Below, one piece after another: positions 57,729-64,000 of a DNA stretch of 64,000 nt. The stretch is from Prochlorococcus sp. AG-402-I23 (GTDB lineage: Bacteria > Cyanobacteriota > Cyanobacteriia > PCC-6307 > Cyanobiaceae): the NCBI GenBank assembly GCA_003216915.1, contig QCIB01000005.1, positions 1 to 64,000 of the forward strand, written 5' to 3'. How positions within the stretch are numbered: the first letter of the stretch is position 1; the number at the start of each line of letters is the position of its first letter. Position numbers and translations under genes: made by a program. Below the pieces are notes generated by a model. The model was not told where the DNA came from, did not search any database, and saw only the letters and a program-made list of their open reading frames with translations.

Positions 57729-58100
57729 ATGGAAATTAACACTATTAACCTTGTTGGCAGAGCAGGACGGGAACCAGATGTCAGATATTTTGAATCAGGC
57801 AGTATCGTAGCGAATTTCACAATTGCAGTAAACAGAAGAAGCAGAGATGAAGAGCCAGATTGGTTTAATTTAGAAATATGGGGAAAGCAAGCACAAATAG
57901 CCGCAGATTATGTGAAAAAAGGATCATTAATTGGAATTACAGGAAGCTTTAAAATTGATAGTTGGAAAGATAAAAATACTGGAGAAGATAGATATAAACC
58001 AGTTGTTAGGGTAGATAGATTAAACTTACTAGGCTCACGAAAAGAGTCTGATAATAACCAATATTCCAACAACAATAACTCAAGTGAAATTCCTTTCTAA
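57729..58100 (+). CDS. ssb: Single-stranded DNA-binding protein
   Basis: The 123-residue protein is an OB-fold SSB: MEINTINLVGRAGREPDVRYF, FTIAVNRR, DWFNLEIWGKQAQIAADYVKKGSLIGITGSFKID. A short linker is followed by the acidic/hydrophobic tip SSEIPF, the partner-binding tail. It coats single-stranded DNA at forks and during repair. A run of 12 A lies just before the ATG. It overlaps the convergent DedA gene by four bases. Confidence 0.95.
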   Translation: MEINTINLVGRAGREPDVRYFESGSIVANFTIAVNRRSRDEEPDWFNLEIWGKQAQIAADYVKKGSLIGITGSFKIDSWKDKNTGEDRYKPVVRVDRLNLLGSRKESDNNQYSNNNNSSEIPF

Positions 58101-58756
58101 ATTCTGTTTTTTTTCAAAAATCTCATAAGTATTTTTATAAAAAAATATAAGAAAATTAAAATTAAAATTGGCTTTACAACATATTTGATTTGATCTAAGT
58201 AAGTTTCAATGATTAGATAGTTTTCACCAAATAAATACCCTGAATAGGTGAGAAGTGCTACCCATATCAAGCTACCAAATGTAGTCCAAAGCAAAAATTT
58301 TCTTAATGGCATAAGTTCTATGCCAGCGGGAACTGAAATTAAAGTTCTTATGCCTGGTACTAATCGGCCCCAAAAAACTAAAGAAACCCCATATTTATCG
58401 AACCACCTTTTACTTTTATTTAGATCATTAGAAGAAATACCCAGATATTTTCCCTTTTTATCTAAAAAATTTGAAAGTCTTTTTTCATTTACTAATCTAC
58501 CTAAATAATACCAAGGCAATGATCCTAAAATAGTTCCAAGTAATCCCCAAAAAACTAAAATATAGAAATTTAATTTTTGTTGATAAACAAAAAAACCACC
58601 TAATGGCATTATAATTTCTGAAGGGATTGGGGGGATTATATTTTCTAAAAACATAGCCAGACAAATAGTAAGATATGCAATTGTTGAATTTTTTTCAACT
58701 GCCAAACTGATGTAATCAGGAATTGAAGTAAGAAAATTTACAAAAATTAAACTCAA
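58097..58756 (-). CDS. DedA/SNARE-associated family membrane protein
   Basis: The 219-residue protein has several membrane helices and the DedA motifs: FLENIIPPIPSEIIMPLGGFFV, the GLLGTILGSLPWYYLGR segment and FDKYGVSLVFWGRLVPGIRTLISVPAGIELMP with the conserved FxGRxxPxxR loop. DedA proteins move lipids or keep membrane potential; in recent work they flip lipid carriers. The exact role in this organism is unknown. It follows ahcY by two bases. Confidence 0.9.
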   Translation of the reverse strand: MSLIFVNFLTSIPDYISLAVEKNSTIAYLTICLAMFLENIIPPIPSEIIMPLGGFFVYQQKLNFYILVFWGLLGTILGSLPWYYLGRLVNEKRLSNFLDKKGKYLGISSNDLNKSKRWFDKYGVSLVFWGRLVPGIRTLISVPAGIELMPLRKFLLWTTFGSLIWVALLTYSGYLFGENYLIIETYLDQIKYVVKPILILIFLYFFIKILMRFLKKNRI

Positions 58757-58758
58757 TC

Positions 58759-60177
58759 TTAGTATCTATAAAGTTCTGGTTTATAAGGTCCATCAACAGA
58801 GACATTAATATAATCAGCCTGTTCTTTAGTTAATTTTGTTAATTTTGCACCAATTTTATCTAGATGTAATCTAGCTACCATTTCATCTAGGTGTTTTGGT
58901 AAAACATAAACCTCCTTCGCATATTGCTCTGACTTATTGAAAAGTTCGATTTGAGCTAATACTTGATTAGTAAAGGAATTACTCATAACAAAACTTGGAT
59001 GGCCAGTGGCACAGCCTAAATTAACTAATCTACCTTCAGCTAAAAGAATAATTTTATTTCCACTTGGTAGAGTTATGTGATCAACTTGCGGCTTAATATT
59101 TTCCCATTGATAATTTTTTAATGAAGCTACATCAATTTCATTATCGAAATGTCCAATATTACAAACTATGGCCTCATCTTTCATCTTGAGAAGATTTTCA
59201 TGTGTTATTACCTGATAGTTACCAGTAGCCGTAACAAAGATATCTATATCTTTCACAACATCATCTAGCGTAACAACGCTAAAACCTTCCATTGCTGCTT
59301 GAAGAGCACAAATTGGATCAACTTCAGCAACTTTTACGATTGCACCAAGGCCACGTAATGACTGGGCTGAACCCTTACCTACATCTCCAAAACCCATTAC
59401 TAAAGCGACCTTCCCAGCAATCATCACATCAGTTGCACGCTTTATACTATCTACTAAAGATTCGCGGCAGCCATATAAATTATCAAATTTGCTCTTAGTT
59501 ACTGAATCATTAACGTTGATAGCAGGAAAAGGTAAAGCATTTTGCTTTTGCAGTTGATAAAGTCTTGCAACTCCCGTTGTAGTTTCTTCAGTGACACCAA
59601 TGATGTTACTCTTAATTCTAGAATAGAAGTCATTATCATTTTTCAACTTAGACTTGATAGAATTAAATAAGGCAATTTCTTCTTCATTACCTGGATTATC
59701 TAAAATAGATAAATCTTTTTCTGCTTTACTACCGAGTATCAATAAGCCAGTTGCATCTCCCCCATCATCAAGAATCATATTTGGAGAGTCTGAACCCCAA
59801 TCAAGGATATAGTGGGTATATTGCCAATATTCATCAAGAGTCTCACCTTTTTTTGCATATACAGAAATTCCTAGCTCTGCGATAGCCGCAGCCGCATGAT
59901 CTTGAGTTGAAAAAATATTGCATGAAGCCCATTTTACTTCTGCACCAAGATCAACGAGAGTTTCTATTAAGACTGCTGTCTGAATAGTCATATGAAGACT
60001 TCCAGCTATTTTTGCACCTTTTAGTGGCTTTTCGGATTGATATTTATCTCTAAGTGCCATTAGTCCAGGCATTTCTGTTTCGGCAATTTTAATTTCTTTA
60101 CGACCAAAATCTGATAAAGAGATATCAGCAATTACGTAATTAGGTATAGAGGTTTTAACTGAATTTGCAATAACCAT
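58759..60177 (-). CDS. ahcY: Adenosylhomocysteinase
   Basis: The 472-residue protein has [91 protein letters not shown], the NAD-binding [20 protein letters not shown] and the C-terminal [19 protein letters not shown]. It splits S-adenosylhomocysteine to adenosine and homocysteine, clearing the methylation product. It diverges from tsaE with only 39 bases between; no SAH riboswitch is visible there. Confidence 0.98.
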   Translation of the reverse strand: MVIANSVKTSIPNYVIADISLSDFGRKEIKIAETEMPGLMALRDKYQSEKPLKGAKIAGSLHMTIQTAVLIETLVDLGAEVKWASCNIFSTQDHAAAAIAELGISVYAKKGETLDEYWQYTHYILDWGSDSPNMILDDGGDATGLLILGSKAEKDLSILDNPGNEEEIALFNSIKSKLKNDNDFYSRIKSNIIGVTEETTTGVARLYQLQKQNALPFPAINVNDSVTKSKFDNLYGCRESLVDSIKRATDVMIAGKVALVMGFGDVGKGSAQSLRGLGAIVKVAEVDPICALQAAMEGFSVVTLDDVVKDIDIFVTATGNYQVITHENLLKMKDEAIVCNIGHFDNEIDVASLKNYQWENIKPQVDHITLPSGNKIILLAEGRLVNLGCATGHPSFVMSNSFTNQVLAQIELFNKSEQYAKEVYVLPKHLDEMVARLHLDKIGAKLTKLTKEQADYINVSVDGPYKPELYRY

Positions 60178-60216
60178 ATCTAGTAAATACTTTTTCTATT
60201 AAACTATATATGATTT

Positions 60217-60666
60217 TTGATTAATTTTGTGTTTGTTGAGAATTTAAAAGAAACTTTAAATTTAGGAAAGAAACTCTCATACAGATTAAATCCCCAATCA
60301 ATTGTTTTATTACAGGGTCCAATTGGGGCTGGAAAAACTTCATTTGTTCAAGGGATTGCTAAAGGCTTGTCAATCTCTGAGGACATTACAAGCCCTACAT
60401 TTGCTTTATCGCATCACTATAACTCGGGAAGAATTCCGCTAATTCACCTTGATTTATACAGGTTAGAAAATATTTCTTCAGCAAAGGAAGTTTTTTTTTC
60501 AGAAGAAGAAGAGGCAATACAAAGACAGGCTATTTTAGTTATTGAATGGCCAGAATTAATAGAACCAGTTATTGATAATTTCTGGAAAATAGAAATTAGT
60601 TACGCAAAAAATTATGGAAGAGACTACGAAATAAGAGATCCCAAAAATTTATTAACCTTCTCATGA
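60217..60666 (+). CDS. tsaE: tRNA threonylcarbamoyladenosine biosynthesis protein TsaE
   Basis: The 149-residue protein has the P-loop LLQGPIGAGKTSFVQGIAKGL, SPTFALSHHYNSGRIPLIHLDLYRL and VIEWPELI: the YjeE/TsaE ATPase. It supports TsaB-TsaD in making t6A37 in ANN-decoding tRNAs. The start is a TTG at 60217 (a GTG at 60229 would also be possible). The last 43 bases overlap the convergent PfkB gene. Confidence 0.92.
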   Translation: MINFVFVENLKETLNLGKKLSYRLNPQSIVLLQGPIGAGKTSFVQGIAKGLSISEDITSPTFALSHHYNSGRIPLIHLDLYRLENISSAKEVFFSEEEEAIQRQAILVIEWPELIEPVIDNFWKIEISYAKNYGRDYEIRDPKNLLTFS

Positions 60667-61622
60667 TATGGCTGTTGCTCAATGGCGCCTTCACCAAGAC
60701 AAGTTAATAATCCACAAACACCTGCGAACTTAATGCAATCTTCTATCTCTAGTTCATTTGAAGGATAGCCAGAAGAAATTAATTTTGAAATAAAGCCAGC
60801 TAGAAAAGCATCGCCTGCGCCAGTCGTATCAATAATTTTTTGTGAAGTAGGAGTTTCGGTAAATCCCTGCAATCCGTTGATGTACCATAAAACGGGATTT
60901 TTTCCGTCAGTTATTATTACATCTGGTCTATTAGACAATTGTTGAGATATTAGCAATGGATTGTCATTCTCAAAAAACAAAGTTGCTTCTTCCTTAGCAA
61001 GCTTTAAAACATTTGCATGATTTAAAAAACTCTTGATTAAATTAACTCTAGCGGCTTTACTAATTTCTGATGAAAAACTTGAATGATCCCAAAAGACCTC
61101 TCTCCAATTCAAATCAATAACTATTTTGACTTCAAATTTATTAGCCTGTTCAACAAGAAAAAAAATAGTCTCTGCTGATATTGGAGATGATAATAAGATC
61201 GTTCCCGTAACCAAATATTTTATTTCTAGAAAAGATTTCTCCAAATTTAAAATTTCTTTTTCTATTAATTTCTTACTAAGAACTTCGTCTGCAAAGCATG
61301 AATGAGAACTTTCCTCAAAGCCTGAAAAAAAACGATCTCCAAATTGATCTCTATCTACATTAACCACACGGGTAGATGAATGATTATCTAATTGCAAGAA
61401 ATCTAAATTAACTCCCAATTGGTCAAATTGCGTAATAAATTTTTTTCCATAATCATCATTACCCAAACTTCCTATGAATATTGAATCTATTTTTAATTTT
61501 CTTAATGCACAAGCAACATTAGCCGGCGCACCACCCAAAAAATCTGTAAATCCTTGATTTGACTTATTTCTGATTCTGTCTATTAAGGCCTCTCCAATAC
61601 ATATGACCTTTTTCTTTTTCAT
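60624..61622 (-). CDS. PfkB-family carbohydrate kinase (fructokinase-like)
   Basis: The 332-residue protein has VICIGEALIDRI, LGGAPANVACALRKL near the N-terminus and the ATP/active-site segment IDTTGAGDAFLAGFISKL. The family is ribokinase-like; the closest style is bacterial fructokinase. The substrate (fructose or another sugar) is inferred. It is convergent with tsaE and overlaps it, and diverges from the alpha/beta hydrolase after 89 bases. Confidence 0.88.
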   Translation of the reverse strand: MKKKKVICIGEALIDRIRNKSNQGFTDFLGGAPANVACALRKLKIDSIFIGSLGNDDYGKKFITQFDQLGVNLDFLQLDNHSSTRVVNVDRDQFGDRFFSGFEESSHSCFADEVLSKKLIEKEILNLEKSFLEIKYLVTGTILLSSPISAETIFFLVEQANKFEVKIVIDLNWREVFWDHSSFSSEISKAARVNLIKSFLNHANVLKLAKEEATLFFENDNPLLISQQLSNRPDVIITDGKNPVLWYINGLQGFTETPTSQKIIDTTGAGDAFLAGFISKLISSGYPSNELEIEDCIKFAGVCGLLTCLGEGAIEQQPYHEKVNKFLGSLIS

Positions 61623-61711
61623 AAAATGAACGCTTTTTCTTAACTAAGAATAATTTATTAAAAACGAATAATTTTTTTTTGAATTAAAGTTTAATTAAAA
61701 GCATATTCATA

Positions 61712-62626
61712 GTGTCTTTAAATAAATCTGAAACTTGGAAGTGGAAAAATTGGAAAATTTCTTGGTCTTTATCCAAAGAATCTACTTCTGAAAAAAAAAT
61801 TAAAATTTTATTAGTTCATGGATTTGGGGCATCAAAAAACCACTGGAGACATAATCAAGATTTTCTGGGTAAATTTTCTAACTGCTACGCAATTGACTTA
61901 TTAGGATTTGGAAAAAGTAGTCAGCCTAGTGCTTTATTAAATTACGAACCTGAAAAAGAAAACTCAATTAAATATTCATTTGACTTATGGGGTAATCAAA
62001 TATCAACATTTTGTGCAGAGGTAATAAAATCTCCTGTTTACTTGGTAGGAAATTCAATTGGAGGTGTTATTGCATTGAAAGCTGCTGAAATCCTGAAAGA
62101 TAATTGCAAAGGTATCATTTTGATTAATTGTGCACAAAGAACTATGGATGATAAACGTTTAAAAAAAAGTGATATCTTAATGAACCTTCTTAGACCCGTC
62201 CTTAAAACGATAGTCAGACAAAGAGTAATTAGTAATACACTTTTTACAAGAGCCGCTAATCCAAAAATTATAAATAAAATACTTAAACAAGCTTACCCTT
62301 CAGGAAAAAATATCGATAAAGAATTGATTGAAATACTTTATCAACCCTCTCAAAGGAAAAATTCTAAAGAAGCTTTTCGTGGTTTTATTAACTTATTTGA
62401 TGACTATCTTGCTACTGACCTTTTCGATAAAGTTGATGTTCCAATCCAATTAATATGGGGTGAGGAAGATCCTTGGGAATCTTTAAATGAAGCTATAGAG
62501 TGGAAGAAACAATTCAGGAATATTAAAAGATTAGATATTATTAATGGTTCTGGTCACTGTCCTCATGATGAAGAACCTGAAAAAACAAATAAGTTAATAA
62601 ATGAATTTATTCAAGAAACAAAATAA
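61712..62626 (+). CDS. Alpha/beta hydrolase family protein
   Basis: The 304-residue protein has LLVHGFGASKNHWRHN, IDLLGFGKSSQP, the nucleophile YLVGNSIGGVIAL and the C-terminal LIWGEEDPWESL and NGSGHCPHDEEPE with the catalytic acid and His. It starts with GTG at 61712. The triad is intact. It is a paralog of the hydrolase at 33235-34134, sharing the same motifs. The substrate is unknown. The last 16 bases overlap the convergent sigma factor gene. Confidence 0.87.
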   Translation: MSLNKSETWKWKNWKISWSLSKESTSEKKIKILLVHGFGASKNHWRHNQDFLGKFSNCYAIDLLGFGKSSQPSALLNYEPEKENSIKYSFDLWGNQISTFCAEVIKSPVYLVGNSIGGVIALKAAEILKDNCKGIILINCAQRTMDDKRLKKSDILMNLLRPVLKTIVRQRVISNTLFTRAANPKIINKILKQAYPSGKNIDKELIEILYQPSQRKNSKEAFRGFINLFDDYLATDLFDKVDVPIQLIWGEEDPWESLNEAIEWKKQFRNIKRLDIINGSGHCPHDEEPEKTNKLINEFIQETK

Positions 62627-63612
62627 GCTTCTACATTATCACTAAGTCTTCTCAGGCCTCTTAATCCATCTCTTTCTAGGTTTCTTACTCGATCCCTACT
62701 TATCCCTAGAACCCTTCCTATACCTGTAAGAGACATTGGCTCATCGCCATCCATTCCGTATCTCATTCTTAAAACTCTACATTGCAAATCAGGTAATTGA
62801 TGTAAAAGAGTATGCAGATCACCTCTCATACAATCCATCTCTATTTGTTCGTCTGGAAGATCCTCGCCCCCTGCCAGTAAATCTAATAAAACAGTATCTT
62901 CACCATCACCAACTTTGGTTTCAAGACTAACTGGCTGTCCAGCTTTGCACATCAAATCTTTAACGTCATCTTCGGGAAGCTCTACGTATTTTGCAAGTTC
63001 ACTTACAGTTGGAGTTCTAGACATTTCTTGGCTGAGCTCTCTTTGACCTTTTTTTAACTTATTCAACATTTCAGTTATGTGAATTGGTAGCCTAATTGCC
63101 CGACTTTTTTCAGCAATTGCTCTTGTAATACCTTGTCTAATCCACCAGTATGCATATGTTGAAAACTTGTAACCTCTGGCTGGATCAAATTTTTCAACTC
63201 CTCTGACCAATCCTATAGTACCCTCCTGAATTAAATCTAAAAGTTCCATATTTCTTTTTGTATATTTTTTTGCAACGCTTACTACCAATCTTAAATTCGC
63301 TGCGACCATTCTTTCTTTAGCTCTCTGTCCAGCTCTCAATCTTTTTTTTATTATGGAGGAAGATAAATTTAATTTAGTCGATAATTCATCAATACTAGGT
63401 TTATCTCCTGTTAATTCAATAATTTCTAATTCTGTTCTTTCAACTTCCATGTACTCTTGAACTTGTCTACCTAGAGTAATTTCTTGCTCATGAGATAGTA
63501 ATGGAACTCTTCCTATATCCCTTAAGTATGACCGGACAAGATCAACATCATTACTAGCTTTTATACTCGCGATTGACGCTAATTTATTTTCACTTATTGT
63601 TTCAGAAGACAT
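62611..63612 (-). CDS. RNA polymerase group 2 sigma factor (RpoD-like)
   Basis: The protein has region 1.2 DLVRSYLRDIGRVPLLSHEQEITLG, region 2 ANLRLVVSVAKKYTKRNMELLDLIQEGTIGLVRGVEKFDPARGYKFSTYAYWWIRQGITRAIAE, region 3 and region 4 RVLRMRYGMDGDEPMSLTGIGRVLGISRDRVRNLERDGLRGLR. No long region 1.1 is present, so it is a group 2 factor (SigB/SigC/SigD/SigE-like) and not the principal factor. I prefer the ATG at 63612 (333 residues) over 63645. It is probably a stress or light/dark regulator, as in other cyanobacteria. Confidence 0.9.
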   Translation of the reverse strand: MSSETISENKLASIASIKASNDVDLVRSYLRDIGRVPLLSHEQEITLGRQVQEYMEVERTELEIIELTGDKPSIDELSTKLNLSSSIIKKRLRAGQRAKERMVAANLRLVVSVAKKYTKRNMELLDLIQEGTIGLVRGVEKFDPARGYKFSTYAYWWIRQGITRAIAEKSRAIRLPIHITEMLNKLKKGQRELSQEMSRTPTVSELAKYVELPEDDVKDLMCKAGQPVSLETKVGDGEDTVLLDLLAGGEDLPDEQIEMDCMRGDLHTLLHQLPDLQCRVLRMRYGMDGDEPMSLTGIGRVLGISRDRVRNLERDGLRGLRRLSDNVEAYFVS

Positions 63613-63712
63613 GAAAGTTGAATGATGTTTTGTAAACAATACCATTAAGAAATGTAAAGTTAAACAAAAAAATCCACATTTTTACAAAAATGAGAATAAA
63701 TACCTAGTAAAT

Positions 63713-64000
63713 TTAGGCCAATGATGAGTTTAACAGCCATTTTGCTGTACTGAGATAAATAAATACACCAGCAATATCAGTGACGGTTGTAATGAAAGGG
63801 GAGGACATTAAGGCTGGATCCAATTTCATTCTGTCAAACAACAAAGGGAGGATCGCTCCTGTCGTAGCAGCTAAAGTTGTTATGGATATTAAACTTATTC
63901 CAACCGCTGAGGCGATTAAAGGCCCTTCTCCTTGCCACCAAGCGAAAGGAAATACTACAAGCATCATGAAAACGCCTAAAAGAGCGCCTGTGATTGCCTC
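63713..64000 (-). CDS. mgtE: Magnesium transporter MgtE, C-terminal fragment (5' end cut by window)
   Basis: The frame stays open to the window edge, so the ATG in the track at 63967 is internal. The visible protein reads EAITGALLGVFMMLVVFPFAWWQGEG, GISLISITTLAATTGAILPLLFDRMKLDPALMSSPFITTVTDIAGVFIYLSTAKWLL, which is the end of the MgtE membrane domain; the TTVTDIAGVFIYL helix lines the pore. The cytosolic CBS domains lie beyond the window. It imports Mg2+, the chlorophyll metal. Confidence 0.9.
   Translation of the reverse strand, partial: EAITGALLGVFMMLVVFPFAWWQGEGPLIASAVGISLISITTLAATTGAILPLLFDRMKLDPALMSSPFITTVTDIAGVFIYLSTAKWLLNSSLA

Noticed and set aside
57703-57810. ATG and frame across the poly-A run before ssb
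   Set aside because: It is out of frame with ssb, runs into its coding region and has no protein-like character.

Overview
This window looks like a stretch of core chromosome from a marine picocyanobacterium, most probably a high-light Prochlorococcus. The evidence is the strongly AT-rich DNA, very short gene spacing, photosystem I genes (psaD, psaC), the NDH-1 subunit ndhS, the response regulator rpaB, the heme oxygenase-pebA-pebB bilin set, the cyanobacterial panC-cmk fusion, cyanobacterial-type gshA and a group 2 sigma factor. I assign the genus by recognising protein families and sequence style; no database search was run. I see no insertion sequence, prophage, integrase or CRISPR array, so this is not an obvious genomic island.

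Layout. 1-6.4 kb: a crtD-like FAD oxidoreductase (cut by the window edge), fructosamine kinase, a CAAD/CURT1-like membrane protein, a MoeB-rhodanese protein, a duplicated-domain BtuR-type ATPase, a LarE-type sulfur transferase and speD. 6.4-18.2 kb: recF with a non-standard start, tRNA-Arg(CCG), then a long minus-strand run read as mrp, rodA, histidine kinase, psaD, trpE, gshA, ppc and a GNAT-like gene. 18.3-24.6 kb: hemF, a CCB1-like membrane protein, RNase D, an LpxB-like protein, tRNA-Cys, two coupled small unknown genes and purM. 24.6-31 kb: panC-cmk, a small phosphatase, ho1-pebA-pebB, an unknown gene and icd.

31-38.7 kb: a minus-strand group (antiporter, alpha/beta hydrolase, mutarotase-like, DUF1537 kinase), then glgP. 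38.2-43.4 kb: two small unknowns, tRNA-Arg(CCT), the RNase P RNA, rnc, ndhS, rimM, glmS and psaC. 43.5-52.5 kb: acpP-fabF, tktA, thiC behind a TPP riboswitch, an overlapping ruvB-TPR-M20 peptidase-membrane protein unit, and smpB. 52.5-64 kb: an unknown basic protein, lysS, rpaB, mreBCD, ssb, a DedA protein, ahcY, tsaE, a PfkB kinase, a second alpha/beta hydrolase, a sigma factor and the C-terminus of an MgtE transporter.

Most genes are housekeeping: carbon entry and flux (ppc, icd, tktA, glgP), tetrapyrrole and bilin synthesis (hemF, ho1, pebA, pebB), cofactors (panC, thiC, BtuR-like, MoeB-like, LarE-like), cell shape (rodA, mreBCD), RNA maturation (rnpB, rnc, rimM, rnd) and light-responsive control (rpaB, sigma factor). 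I did not find a convincing undescribed multi-gene system. The best leads are the recF start (AUU codon or homopolymer indel), a histidine kinase with degenerate ATP-binding boxes, the tandem BtuR protein, a three-cysteine LarE without LarB/LarC nearby, a leader hairpin before icd, and a few small unknown genes in tight translational coupling.
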